Shown: positions 18,211 through 27,289 of the stretch, one piece after another
Layout: every line of letters starts with the position of its first letter
How positions within the stretch are numbered: the first letter of the stretch is position 1
NCBI GenBank assembly: GCA_050950785.1
Contig: JBMNIG010000001.1
Coordinates: 23,610 to 87,609 of the forward strand
Direction of reading: 5' to 3'
Length of the DNA: 64,000 nucleotides
DNA from: JAAYOS01 sp050950785
GTDB taxonomy: Bacteria; Bacillota; Clostridia; Oscillospirales; JAAYOS01
The notes under the pieces: model-generated
The model's input: only the letters and a program-made list of their open reading frames with translations
Database searches by the model: none
Told to the model about the DNA's origin: nothing
Program-made: the position numbers and the translations under genes

Positions 18211-18416
18211 CTTCCGTATCTCCGCCTCCGTGCTAAAGGAGGTCCCAGAACTTCAGCAAGCAAAATTCCATATCTTGCTTTTGATACGTTAAGAGAAGGG
18301 ATGAAACGCGACTTTGCAGTTAAACTGTAAGCATTTTCTGATTGATGCTGAACGGCTTTAGTCTTTGTCAAATCTAGATCATCGATAGCATTTGGCTTGT
18401 TTTCCATGCTCGCCAT
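18201..18416 (-). CDS. Small protein between FloA and LytTR regulator
   Basis: A 71-residue reading frame with ATG 18416 after a good AAGGAG site; its stop overlaps the regulator start, which suggests real translation and coupling. The first half is polar; the last 28 residues (VSKARYGILLAEVLGPPLAR then RRRYGRWL) form a compact hydrophobic helix ending in a basic cluster. A similar 'LSE(I/V)LGPP' tail occurs in small proteins of other Clostridia in my memory, but I cannot name a family. It could be a small accessory or signalling peptide for the two-component system. Confidence 0.6.
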   Translation of the reverse strand: MASMENKPNAIDDLDLTKTKAVQHQSENAYSLTAKSRFIPSLNVSKARYGILLAEVLGPPLARRRRYGRWL

Positions 18417-18458
18417 GTTTTACTCCTTTCGAATCCGGAACGCGCTGTTAAGCTCGTC

Positions 18459-19436
18459 TTACTTTACTGGCGGGTTGGGATCGGAGGAGGATATGGCATT
18501 TCTCATCTTTGTATCGGATATGATGTTTTGCATATTGTAATAATCCATAACGCCAAGTTTCCCTTCGCGCAGTGCTGTTGCCATTGCGATCGGGATTTCG
18601 GCTTCCGCTTCTACAACTTTTGCACGCATCTCCTGCACGGCAGCAACCATTTCCTGTTCGCGGGCGACCGCCATGGCTCGTCTCTCCTCTGCCTTAGCCT
18701 GTGCAATTCTTTTATCGGCTTCGGCCTGATCGGTTTGCAGCTGGGCTCCAACGTTTCTGCCAACGTCTACGTCGGCTATATCAATCGATAGGATTTCAAA
18801 GGCAGTACCCGATTCAAGTCCCTTATTAAGGACAGTCCTTGAGATCGCGTCGGGGTTTTCAAGGACCTCTTTGTGAGATTCGGAGCTGCCTATTGTGGTG
18901 ACGATACCCTCGCCGACACGGGCGACAACGGTTGGTTCACCCGCTCCGCCTACGAGTCTGTCGATGTTGGCACGCACCGTTATTTTTGCCTTCGCTTTAA
19001 GCTCGATTCCGTCCTTGGCAATGGCTGCTACAATGGGAGTTTCAATAACTTTGGGATTTACGCTCATTTGGACTGCTTCAAGCACATCTCGACCTGCAAG
19101 GTCGATGGCAGCGGCACGCTCAAATTCAAGGGATATGTTGGCGCGCTGCGCAGCAATAAGCGAGTTTACCACGCGGTCAACATTTCCGCCTGCTAGGTAG
19201 TGTGCCTCCAACTTATTAATATTTAGATTGAGGCCGGCTTTCTCCGCTTTGATCAGTGGGTTGACAATGCGGCTTGGAACAACGCGGCGAAGTCTCATGC
19301 CGATCAGGGTAGTGATGCTGACACGAACATTTGCCGCTATTGCACTAATCCAGAGTGTTACAGGTACGAAACTAAAGAAAAGGCTCAGAAAAAGGACGCT
19401 AGCGGTAATAATCAATCCAATAACCCAATATTGCAT
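18459..19436 (-). CDS. floA: Flotillin-like protein FloA
   Basis: The 325-residue protein matches FloA/YqfA in length and content: an N-terminal membrane hairpin (VIGLIITASVLFLSLFFSFVPVTLWI), the PHB-type domain (GMRLRRVVPSRIVNPLIKAEKAGL, LAGRDVLEAVQMSVNPKVIE) and the alanine/glutamate-rich C-terminal helix (KAEERRAMAVAREQE). FloA scaffolds membrane microdomains in Firmicutes and recruits kinases and other membrane proteins. ATG 19436 follows AAAGGAG. It follows nfeD on the same strand, the conserved partner order. Confidence 0.96.
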   Translation of the reverse strand: MQYWVIGLIITASVLFLSLFFSFVPVTLWISAIAANVRVSITTLIGMRLRRVVPSRIVNPLIKAEKAGLNLNINKLEAHYLAGGNVDRVVNSLIAAQRANISLEFERAAAIDLAGRDVLEAVQMSVNPKVIETPIVAAIAKDGIELKAKAKITVRANIDRLVGGAGEPTVVARVGEGIVTTIGSSESHKEVLENPDAISRTVLNKGLESGTAFEILSIDIADVDVGRNVGAQLQTDQAEADKRIAQAKAEERRAMAVAREQEMVAAVQEMRAKVVEAEAEIPIAMATALREGKLGVMDYYNMQNIISDTKMRNAISSSDPNPPVK

Positions 19437-19518
19437 TTAACACACTCCTTTAAAGATTTAGGTATAAGAAATTATATCAATAAGTGACTATAAGTATAAA
19501 CGAGATACTATTGGGACA

Positions 19519-20019
19519 CTAATCTTTTTCACGCACCACGATTCGATTTCCTTCAACTTCAACCACTTCCACTTCAGCACCCGGGCTGATGAACTCGCCG
19601 CGGGAGACAACGTCAAGTCTCACTCCGTCAAAATCCACGTTTCCTGAAGGACGAAGAGTAGTGATTGCTGTCCCGGTTTTACCAAGGAGGTACTGCATAT
19701 CCTCGGCGGCGGAAAAGCCGGTTTCAGAGCTTGTAGAGTCACTAAGGATCAGCTTTCTGGGAAGATAACCCTTTGATGCAAGGTAAATCGAAAGGGATAG
19801 TAGAACAACCAATAGGGAAGCCAGAACTGCTGCCATGATCAAACCCTGGACAAATGTTTTTGCTGTAATCAGAATATCTACAACTAATAGAAAGATACCA
19901 ATTCCTCCGGCAACACCAAAACCAGGATTGAACATTTCAAAAACGATAAGAATTATTCCGATGACGAATATTATAATGGACCATGTTGACACATTGCTTA
20001 GAAACTCCAATAGTTCCAC
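19519..20019 (-). CDS. NfeD-family membrane protein
   Basis: The short-form NfeD protein of about 166 residues has four hydrophobic segments (TWSIIIFVIGIILIVFEMF with GFGVAGGIGIFLLVVDIL following) and a C-terminal OB-fold domain (LLGKTGTAITTLRPSGNVDFDG, VEVVEVEGNRIVV). I prefer the GTG at 20019, eight bases after GGAGG, over the GTG at 20028, which overlaps that site. Short NfeD proteins are encoded next to FloA and thought to assist microdomain assembly. Confidence 0.88.
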   Translation of the reverse strand: MELLEFLSNVSTWSIIIFVIGIILIVFEMFNPGFGVAGGIGIFLLVVDILITAKTFVQGLIMAAVLASLLVVLLSLSIYLASKGYLPRKLILSDSTSSETGFSAAEDMQYLLGKTGTAITTLRPSGNVDFDGVRLDVVSRGEFISPGAEVEVVEVEGNRIVVREKD

Positions 20020-20162
20020 ACGTATCACCTCCGTTTATGTTTGCACAACTATATAATACATACCGGACAACATCGCATCAATACTTACCGTCCGAAAAAT
20101 ACGTAACGACACCTTAACTGTCGTTTTGGTAACACGTAAAAGCTTCAATATTATTATGTGGA

Positions 20163-21030
20163 TCAGACACTTTGACTGCGGGGTATTTTACCGCTAAAAC
20201 ATGTGGATTCCTTGCTTGAAAAAACCATAATACTGCCACCACATGATTCCATGAGTCTTTTGCAAATAGCTAGGCCCATTCCGTCACCGATATTGGCCCG
20301 TGTCGTGAACCCGGGTTCGAAGATCCGGGTCAATGTGACTGCGGGGTATTTCAGGGCCATTATTATATATTCGAAATCCATGATACCTTATGTCTTCGAA
20401 AATCTCAATTTTGAGGACTCTTTCGCCATCTTCTTCTCTTTCTAACAAAGCGTTTATCGAATTGTCAATTATATTGCCCAGAACGCGACAAAGCTCCCAT
20501 GCTGGCATTGCGATATCTGAAAGAGAAGAGTTTATCTGTATTTCACAACGAATCTGCCTGCTTTCACACATCTGGGCCTTAGCCTGAAGTATAGCGTTGA
20601 CAGCAGGTATGGAAGTTTTCAGATAGCTGTTGACCTTCTGGATATCAGTATATAGTTTTTCCATATATTCAGCCGCCTCACGATATTCTTCCATCTCAAT
20701 CAGGCTGTAGACCACTTGCAGTTGATTGAGAAAGTCATGACGCTGTTCTCTAAGAGTCATATTCAGGCGGCTCAAATCTCCAATTGAGTCTTCCGATTGG
20801 CTGAGTCTGAATTGTATTTGACGAAACGGACGTACCGACGATAAAGTTATAAGGCTATCGACTATGGAGATGAACGCAAGAATTATAAGCAGTATCAGGG
20901 CAGGACGGTTAAGATGGATATTAGGAGAGACCATTGCCAGGATAACCGATACTGTGATGCCTATTGACTGTAGTAAAGTTATTACAACTATTGTGGCGAG
21001 TACCTTCTTGATATAGAATTCTCGGCGCAA
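20163..21030 (-). pseudogene. Sensor histidine kinase (Spo0B-type), split by one frameshift
   Basis: TTG 21030 after GGGGGA. Two N-terminal helices, no obvious extracellular sensor, then the H-box LREQRHDFLNQLQVVYSLIEM (His98) of Spo0B/AgrC/CitA-type kinases and N-box VLGNIIDNSINALLE. At the CCC run at 20327-20329 the frame is lost; removing one C gives IDRIFEPGFTTRANIGDGMGLAICKRLMESCGG, the expected G-boxes, running to the stop at 20163. So only one extra base separates it from an intact kinase of about 288 residues. It probably partners the LytTR regulator at 17494. It is either a recent pseudogene or a read error. Confidence 0.85.
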
Positions 21031-21086
21031 ATAAATCCCCCGCCCTCAAAACATTTATGTATTCGTGGCTTTCGTGCAGGTCGGTT

Positions 21087-21719
21087 TCAGAGTTGGTCAT
21101 TTAACTGTTTTATGCGCTTGCTTAAATAATCGATAGAAATGTCGCCGACAACAGCAACATCTTCCGCAGAGAAAGCTAACGGGAAATTGTTATCGAAGAG
21201 GATTTGCGCAGACGGCGGGAATTCATCGTCCCCTTCCCAGAGAATAAACGTCATAAAAAGGTTATTTAGAAATTCGAATCGGTAAGCGCAATCACCCATG
21301 TTGATCCTTTTCGCGCCTATATCATCCATCACTTTCGAAAAGTACTTTAGCTTGGAGCCGCATGTGCCAGCGAGTCGCTTGATGCACCTTCCGAGAAAAT
21401 TTGTGTAATAAGCTTGACCATTTGGAATATCGCGGTAGGTAAGGTTGTAGTCTGTTGCGAGAACTATTTTCCCTTCTATTAGATATCGAATAAGAAGTAT
21501 ACTTATTGGGTTGTTCTCCATTTGAGTTTCGTCACCGTAGTAAATTGCAAAGTCCGGATGTCGAACAAACAGGTTTTCACCCATAAGCCGGAGAGAAAAG
21601 CGGCACGTTTTTTCATCATATGGAATATTACATCTGCTTGATATTTCATGTGGATCCAACTGAGCGTATATTTTTGCATAGTATTTTAGAGGAGCGCTTT
21701 CCTTGTTGTTGATTGCCAT
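21087..21719 (-). CDS. DUF3786 family protein
   Basis: The protein of about 210 residues carries the DUF3786 pattern: an early 'RCNIPYDEKTCRFSLRLMGENLFVRHPDFAIYY' section and central 'ISILLIRYLIEGK' and 'FILWEGDDEFPPSAQILFDNN', the last of which is typical. The function of this family is unknown; it is common in strict anaerobes. I chose ATG 21719 (AAAAGGG eight bases upstream); an ATG at 21737 lacks a ribosome site. It lies upstream of the kinase on the same strand, with 57 bp between them. Confidence 0.8.
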   Translation of the reverse strand: MAINNKESAPLKYYAKIYAQLDPHEISSRCNIPYDEKTCRFSLRLMGENLFVRHPDFAIYYGDETQMENNPISILLIRYLIEGKIVLATDYNLTYRDIPNGQAYYTNFLGRCIKRLAGTCGSKLKYFSKVMDDIGAKRINMGDCAYRFEFLNNLFMTFILWEGDDEFPPSAQILFDNNFPLAFSAEDVAVVGDISIDYLSKRIKQLNDQL

Positions 21720-21891
21720 ATTTTCAGCCCTTTTCATATGTTTATCAAATCCCTTATTGCATATCGTGTAACTTAATTATAGCATAATCAGCACTTAATA
21801 GCAGTAATATTATAAATATTTAATGAAACGAAGTATATTATATGCTACAATACAAATAACTAAGTTTCTATGCATGTAGGGGTGACAAAAG

Positions 21892-22782
21892 ATGAAATCC
21901 AGACAGAGAAAACATAATAAAAAACGCATTTGGAAAGCGGTACATGAGGACATAAAACGGCAAATACGTCAAAACAAAGTCTTGTTTTCGGTCTATTTGA
22001 TACTCAGAGTGATAGTTATAAGCATCATGATCGCGCAGATATTCAACCAAAACTGGATCGATGTCTTCTATTGCGCCCTGACACTTGTTCTATTTATGAT
22101 CCCTTCCTTTATTGAAAAGAAAATCAAAATAGATGTACCCGACACGATGGAGATCGTCATATTACTCTTTATCTTTGCGGCTGAAATCCTTGGTGAACTG
22201 AGATCGTATTATTTGACTGTTCCATTTTGGGACACTGCTCTGCATACGGTCAATGGTTTTTTATGTGCTGCCATAGGCTTTTCGCTTGTTGACATTCTAA
22301 ATCGAAGCAAACGTTTTGCAATATCGTTGTCACCATTCTTTGTGCTATTGGTTGCGTTTTGTTTTTCTATGACGATAGGCGTGGTTTGGGAATTTTTCGA
22401 GTTTGGTATGGATGTTATATTCCGCACAGATATGCAAAAAGATACTATATTGACCTCAATAAGTTCTGTAGTATTCCACCCTGAAGGCAAGAATATTTCG
22501 ATTACAAAAGGAATCGAAAGCATTGTGGTAAACGGTGAAGAGTGGAACTATGGCGGTTATATCGATATCGGCCTTATCGACACTATGGTCGACCTGCTCG
22601 TCAACTTTGTTGGAGCATTGGTATTTTCCGTCTTTGGATGGTTCTATTTGAAGGGCAACAAGAAGGGGAGAGTAGCTGAGAGATTTTTGCTTAAGCTCAA
22701 GGAGGAAGTGCTTGAAGGGGAGCACGAGGAGTCGGGTGATGTGACAGAAGAAGAATCGTGCGATGTGATCCAAAAAGTTTAG
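21892..22782 (+). CDS. Integral membrane protein, DUF2238/YjdF-like
   Basis: The 296-residue protein has about six membrane helices and the signature WDTALHTVNGFLCAAIGFSL followed by IGVVWEFFEFGMD, matching the YjdF/DUF2238 group of uncharacterised membrane proteins. A 45-residue section after this (VVFHPEGKNISITKGIES) and the acidic C-terminal tail (EVLEGEHEESGDVTEEE) are extra. ATG 21892 follows AGGGGTG. It is divergent from the DUF3786 gene and probably has its own promoter. Confidence 0.75.
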   Translation: MKSRQRKHNKKRIWKAVHEDIKRQIRQNKVLFSVYLILRVIVISIMIAQIFNQNWIDVFYCALTLVLFMIPSFIEKKIKIDVPDTMEIVILLFIFAAEILGELRSYYLTVPFWDTALHTVNGFLCAAIGFSLVDILNRSKRFAISLSPFFVLLVAFCFSMTIGVVWEFFEFGMDVIFRTDMQKDTILTSISSVVFHPEGKNISITKGIESIVVNGEEWNYGGYIDIGLIDTMVDLLVNFVGALVFSVFGWFYLKGNKKGRVAERFLLKLKEEVLEGEHEESGDVTEEESCDVIQKV

Positions 22783-22820
22783 TTTGAATGGAAATGGTGG
22801 ATCAAGCCCATGAAAAAAGG

Positions 22821-22849
22821 TTTACTTTTTACTAAGCATTTGCTATAAT
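22821..22849 (+). promoter_or_regulatory. Predicted promoter of tRNA-Ala
   Basis: TTTACT (22821-22826), 17-bp spacer, TATAAT (22844-22849), 47 bp before the tRNA. Confidence 0.6.
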
Positions 22850-22896
22850 ACTTTCGTTCCAACAAGTTTAAAGATAATTAAAATCTCCTATCATAC

Positions 22897-22972
22897 GGGC
22901 GATTAGCTCAGCTGGGAGAGCGCTGCGTTCGCAACGCAGAGGTCGTGAGTTCGATCCTCATATCGTCCACCA
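22897..22972 (+). tRNA. tRNA-Ala (anticodon CGC)
   Basis: A 76-base cloverleaf with encoded CCA. Acceptor GGGCGAT pairs with ATCGTCC (one G-T), D-loop AGCTCAGCTGGGAGAGC, anticodon stem CTGCG/CGCAG around loop TTCGCAA (anticodon CGC, reads GCG), T-arm GTGAGTTCGATCCTCAT. It stands alone rather than in a cluster, and has its own promoter and terminator. Confidence 0.95.
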
Positions 22973-22986
22973 TCGCGCATTACATA

Positions 22987-23019
22987 AAGTCAGCAACCTG
23001 CAGGGTTTCTGGCTTTTTT
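22987..23019 (+). terminator. Terminator of tRNA-Ala
   Basis: Arms CAGCAACC and GGGTTTCTG (one mismatch) followed by a T-run (CTTTTTTG), 15 bp after the tRNA. Confidence 0.7.
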
Positions 23020-23034
23020 GTTTGTGGGAGCAAA

Positions 23035-23057
23035 AATACCGTCGTAGCGACGGTATT
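23035..23057 (-). terminator. Terminator for the glycosylase gene
   Basis: Perfect 10-bp arms AATACCGTCG and CGACGGTATT around a 3-base loop; on the minus strand the hairpin is followed by TTTTTG. It lies 89 bp after the stop of the AlkA-type gene. Confidence 0.75.
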
Positions 23058-23145
23058 GCTGTGTTACCGCATATGATGCGCTAAGTGGTTTGAAAACATT
23101 CGAAGAATTGTCGGCAAAGATATCTTCCGGCTGGGACAAGGTACG

Positions 23146-23757
23146 TTAAGTAAAATTCTGCGACGCTATCTCCCATAGATATAAAGAAGCAACTGTTCCA
23201 TATGGAGAATATACTTTTCTGTAGTGTTCAAAAGTACTGGGAGTTAGTTCACTGATGCCGTATAGCTTCATCATACCTTTGCGTATACCAAAGTCTTTGT
23301 AGCTGACAATATCAGGTCGGCCAAGTGAGAAAATAAGAATCATTTCGGCTGTCCATTCGCCAACTCCTTTTAATTTTGTCAGCTCCCTTATTACTTCATC
23401 ATCCGGCATGGAGTGCAGCTTGTCAAAATCAACAATTTTTTTAATAGCAGCTTCTGCAATACCCTTTATATAGCCTGCTTTGCGAAAGCTCATACCACAG
23501 CTTTGCAAGTCAGGCTCATTTATTTTTGCAACACTCTCCGGCGTTATTTCACCAACCATCTCGCAGAGTCTGTTCCAAACGGTTTCTGCGGCTTTGCCTG
23601 AGATTTGCTGACTGACAATGCTCGACACCAGTGAAGCAAATGGATCAGGATTGATTTCTCGCTCAATCATACCAATACGGTCAATCGCTTCACCAAGCAA
23701 CTGATCCCTGCTTTTTAGATAATTTATCTCTTGTCTTCCGTATTCGTAAATTAGCAT
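23146..23757 (-). CDS. DNA-3-methyladenine glycosylase, AlkA-like (HhH-GPD)
   Basis: The 203-residue protein has the HhH-GPD repair-glycosylase core: FASLVSSIVSQQISGKAAETVWNRL, hairpin LTKLKGVGEWTAEMILIFSLGRPDIVSYKDFGIRKG with the catalytic Asp in KDFGIRKG, and no Fe-S Cys cluster, so it is AlkA-type rather than endonuclease III. It removes alkylated purines from DNA. The usual N-terminal AlkA domain is missing, as in short bacterial forms. ATG 23757 follows GGAGCA. Confidence 0.9.
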   Translation of the reverse strand: MLIYEYGRQEINYLKSRDQLLGEAIDRIGMIEREINPDPFASLVSSIVSQQISGKAAETVWNRLCEMVGEITPESVAKINEPDLQSCGMSFRKAGYIKGIAEAAIKKIVDFDKLHSMPDDEVIRELTKLKGVGEWTAEMILIFSLGRPDIVSYKDFGIRKGMMKLYGISELTPSTFEHYRKVYSPYGTVASLYLWEIASQNFT

Positions 23758-24140
23758 TATGCTGCTCCTTTATCGTGATTTATGGACTTAGTTAACAGAT
23801 CGGTTCAAATATAGTGTATAGCTTGTCAGAGAATAAGTGAAGTGTTTCGTTAAATTTTGCTTTTAGGCTTTCTGTTAGGTTTTTAGATTAATAGTTTGAG
23901 ACGCAACATTAGATACAGGTAATGCTATTTACTATTTAATGAAGGAACATAGTACCATTACAGGAGTCGAAATATACAATAAACACAAACATCGAAAGGT
24001 TGATTCTATTATGTTGCACAAATTATGTGTTTGTTATATAATTTAGTTATACTAAACAAATTAGTTAACCTGTTTTTGTTATATGTGCTTATCACAGGTT
24101 GACCTGCATTTGCGCTTGCTCTGCCGGAGGTGAGATTAGG
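23758..24140. other. Non-coding gap
   Basis: No gene is supported in about 380 bp. A small perfect inverted repeat TTTAGT-TAT-ACTAAA lies at 24042-24056 in an AT-rich stretch that could include the promoter for the genes to the right. Nothing else stands out. Confidence 0.4.
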
Positions 24141-24242
24141 ATGCCAACAAAGAAATTGACAGACGAGATATTGCCGAGCGAAGAAACAACAAAAGAAAAG
24201 TCGGTTGAGCCGAAGGAACTGATTGAAGCAAAAAAGCAATAG
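24141..24242 (+). CDS. Possible small highly charged peptide
   Basis: A 33-codon frame with ATG 24141 preceded by GGAGGTGAGATTAGG, a good ribosome site. The product is rich in Lys and Glu (KKLTDEILPSEETTKEK...) and has no hydrophobic part. It overlaps the next reading frame by 20 bases. It may be a real small protein, or the leftover start of a longer gene whose middle was lost. Confidence 0.35.
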   Translation: MPTKKLTDEILPSEETTKEKSVEPKELIEAKKQ

Positions 24243-24723
24243 AGCCATTCCTTGTCGTGTTTCTATAGAAAGAGGAACTCTAGAAGTTCTTTCCGAAATT
24301 GAAATAAGGCACAGGCCGGGTATTTTCCGGATACATGATGATAAAATTTGGTTTCAAGTCGAGGCCAATGAAGAAGATTACTTCGCAGGAGAGCTTTGGT
24401 ACATGGATTTAGACGGTGACAACTTGCGAAAAGCGGACTTACAGTTTCCCGGCCAAATCAGATTCAATGATGGATGGTTTTACTGGTTTGACGATGAATG
24501 CACCGTATGCAATCTTTGCCGCACAGATTTAAAGGGCAATACTGAAGTGATGTACGAGATGTATTATTGCATTATGTATTTTCCACATATGTGGTTTGGT
24601 ACGGAGGGTATGGTAGTAAGGGAGGACCTTACAGGAAGTAAAGAAGACTGCCTAAATTTTTGGTACATCCCATTTGACGGATCTGGTGTCAAACTTATAG
24701 AGACAGTAAAGGCAAGATTTTAA
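24223..24723 (+). CDS. Fragment-like DUF5050 beta-propeller protein
   Basis: The frame opens directly after a stop and has no good start (TTG 24223). Residues from about 30 on read like two blades of a DUF5050/YWTD-type propeller: GELWYMDLDGDNLRKADLQF, INDGWFYWFDDE-type turns (FNDGWFYWFDDECTVCNLCRTDLKG) and FWYIPFDGSGVKLI. Full DUF5050 domains have five or more such units and usually a signal peptide, both absent here, so I think it is a truncated gene. No other fragment is nearby. Confidence 0.45.
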   Translation: MKQKSNRAIPCRVSIERGTLEVLSEIEIRHRPGIFRIHDDKIWFQVEANEEDYFAGELWYMDLDGDNLRKADLQFPGQIRFNDGWFYWFDDECTVCNLCRTDLKGNTEVMYEMYYCIMYFPHMWFGTEGMVVREDLTGSKEDCLNFWYIPFDGSGVKLIETVKARF

Positions 24724-24787
24724 CTATAGGGTTGGGGTGAATGGTTGGAACAATGCGCGCTGTAATTTAACATGGAGGGCGATTTGT

Positions 24788-27220
24788 ATGAAGAGAGCGC
24801 TATCTATTTTGTTGGTTATAGCTACGATTCTGCTAAGTTCCTGTAACGCCAATGTAACCAATGATTCCGGCGATCCGGAAATCACCACAAGGGCAGATAT
24901 TATCCCATCTACTTCAACCAGTCCTGAAATAACGGACGATCTTGAACCGACGACATCTCCCGACGAAAGTCATGGAGAACCTATAGACACCATTGATTAT
25001 TATGATGACCCTATAGGTTATCTCCGTCAGAACATGCCGGTTATTGATGGTTCGACATCCCTGATTCCATTGGAAGGTGGAATCAAAGCGACCATCTTTG
25101 ACGTTTCTCAGTCCGAGGGTGAAAAGATGGTATACCACACAACTACATACGGCTCATTTTATAACCTCCTGGACGGAGGTTGTGACATGATCCTGAGTGT
25201 ACCTCTTTCAGAGGAGCAATATAATCATGCTCAGGAAAGGGGGATCAAACTTGAAGAAGTGCCAATAGCAAAGGAAGGTTTTGTGTTTGTCGTAAACTAC
25301 AACAATCCCGTCGACACATTGACTCAGCAGCAACTTCGCGATATCTATTCCGGCAAGATCACAAATTGGAAAGAGGTCGGGGGATGGGATGAAGAGATAA
25401 TCGCCTATCAGCGGGATTGGACGTCGGGCAGCCAGAATTTTATGATAACGTTTATGGGTGACACACCGTTAATAGACGCACCTACAGAACTGAGGCCCGA
25501 TTCAATGGTTGGCTTGATGAATGTAATTGCGATAAATGAAAACGCGGAAAACTCAATAGGATACTCAGTATATGCATATGCAGCAGATATGTACGGCACA
25601 GGAAAGGATGTCAAGTTTATCAAGGTTGACGGTGTTGAACCAAATAAGCAAACCATGGCATCCGGTGAGTATCCGCTGATGAGTTACAACTATGCCATAT
25701 TCAATGCTGACGAGCCGGAAGATTCGCCAGTTAGGAGGCTTGCAGATTGGATGACTTCATACGAAGGGCAGCTCGCAATAGCAAAAGCAGGATATATCAC
25801 CGTTAAGGACATAGGCTATGATTATGAAGAAATGACCCTAAAGTTGTGGTCCGGGAAAGGTACAGGAGCCGCAAAACCCAAAGACTACAGAGTTCCGACC
25901 AATGAATATGCACCATTCCTTGGTAAGGTAGATTCGTACTGGTACTGGAACATCAATGAAAGATACAAAGTGCCGCTAAACGAAATCAAGCCCGAAAACG
26001 CAACGGGTCTAACCAAGGGTGTTAGATTTGAACTTGATTGCCTTACAAATTTGGAGCTCCAGGCTGAAATCAACGGGTGGATAGCAGAGGGCATGGCGAG
26101 AGCCGATGAAATGGCGGACGAGTTTGAGGAGTACATTGATAATTTAAATGGGAACTCGCAACGAGAATGGTATTTTTACTCCGACATTAGTGACAGATAT
26201 TCAATGATTAGAAAAGAGGACTATCATCCGTCGGCGAGCTGTATTGCGACTGCGAGAAACGGATACCTGTCGGTCACGGTTGCGATGACATATACTTTGG
26301 GAGCAATGGACGGGTATCAACGACACTACCACATTGAAACCGGTGTTTGGGATATCATTACAGGTGATAAATTAGAAATCACTGATCTTTTTTACAGTAA
26401 TGTTGACATAGCAAAAGTGCTAAATGAATATTTGAGAAGGGCGTCTCAGGAGCCCCTTGACGCCTTTGGTACCTATCACGAAATGAAGAGGGACTTTGCC
26501 GGACTCACCATGACCGGTTGGACAATGACTGCGGACACCATATATGTTTTGCCGGACAACCCATATTTTCATTATGGTGCGGCCTTTGAGCTCGATCTTC
26601 CGGATGGATATCTTGTATGTGAACAGCCGCGGGATATGTCCGACTGCTTTGATACTGTAAAAGTGCCGGTGAAACGTTTCTTCCGAAAAACCTATAAGAA
26701 TGTTGATTATAGATTTATTTGTGATAATTTCATAGCATGTGAGTTTTTGGCTGAGGACTCATATCCTATGGCAAAGGCGATAAACTCAAAAATAATCGCA
26801 CTGTCTGAGGAGTATTTCTCCAGAGATAAAGTGTTTGGCTATTTTATAGATCAGGGCATTCCTGAAGAGGAGATCTATTTTCTTGACAATGTTTGGAAGA
26901 TGGAAGAATACGCCGGTAAGTTTGTTAAATATGCTAATTGGCTCAATTCATTACATCATGACGGAAAGATCTATTTATATCCGTATTATAACCAACCGTT
27001 ATTCTTCGACTTGCAAACCGGCGATTATTTGGATTGGCGGACGCTGGTAGACAGAAGCTGGCTTGAGGACAACAAAGAGAAAACAGGGAAATTAAAGGAC
27101 ATGGCACTAATAGATATCAGTTTTGACAATGCCTACATTACCCTAGTATTTCAAAAAAGCGGAGATGCTTACGGTGAACCTTACACACTATATATACCAC
27201 CAGAATATATAAACTGGTAA
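24788..27220 (+). CDS. Lipoprotein with PstS-like and RsiV-like (DUF3298) domains
   Basis: ATG 24788 follows GGAGGGCG. The product of about 810 residues has a lipoprotein signal (lipobox LLSSC), a Thr/Pro/Glu linker, then a PstS-type phosphate-binding-like domain (about 80-380), shown by QQLRDIYSGKITNWKEVGGW, DWTSGSQNFM and SYNYAIFNADEP. The C-terminal half (about 440-800) reads like DUF3298/RsiV: an early beta section, ETGVWDIITGDKLEITDLFY, VLNEYLRRA. No pst genes are adjacent. The join suggests an exported sensor or binding protein rather than a plain phosphate importer component. Sister genes of this build occur in Clostridia in my memory, but function is unknown. Confidence 0.75.
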   Translation: MKRALSILLVIATILLSSCNANVTNDSGDPEITTRADIIPSTSTSPEITDDLEPTTSPDESHGEPIDTIDYYDDPIGYLRQNMPVIDGSTSLIPLEGGIKATIFDVSQSEGEKMVYHTTTYGSFYNLLDGGCDMILSVPLSEEQYNHAQERGIKLEEVPIAKEGFVFVVNYNNPVDTLTQQQLRDIYSGKITNWKEVGGWDEEIIAYQRDWTSGSQNFMITFMGDTPLIDAPTELRPDSMVGLMNVIAINENAENSIGYSVYAYAADMYGTGKDVKFIKVDGVEPNKQTMASGEYPLMSYNYAIFNADEPEDSPVRRLADWMTSYEGQLAIAKAGYITVKDIGYDYEEMTLKLWSGKGTGAAKPKDYRVPTNEYAPFLGKVDSYWYWNINERYKVPLNEIKPENATGLTKGVRFELDCLTNLELQAEINGWIAEGMARADEMADEFEEYIDNLNGNSQREWYFYSDISDRYSMIRKEDYHPSASCIATARNGYLSVTVAMTYTLGAMDGYQRHYHIETGVWDIITGDKLEITDLFYSNVDIAKVLNEYLRRASQEPLDAFGTYHEMKRDFAGLTMTGWTMTADTIYVLPDNPYFHYGAAFELDLPDGYLVCEQPRDMSDCFDTVKVPVKRFFRKTYKNVDYRFICDNFIACEFLAEDSYPMAKAINSKIIALSEEYFSRDKVFGYFIDQGIPEEEIYFLDNVWKMEEYAGKFVKYANWLNSLHHDGKIYLYPYYNQPLFFDLQTGDYLDWRTLVDRSWLEDNKEKTGKLKDMALIDISFDNAYITLVFQKSGDAYGEPYTLYIPPEYINW

Positions 27221-27289
27221 TGTTTCGCTGGCGCGGATGTTTGATTGACCAGTTACTGACATGAAATAGCTAAGCAGGAGATAATATTT

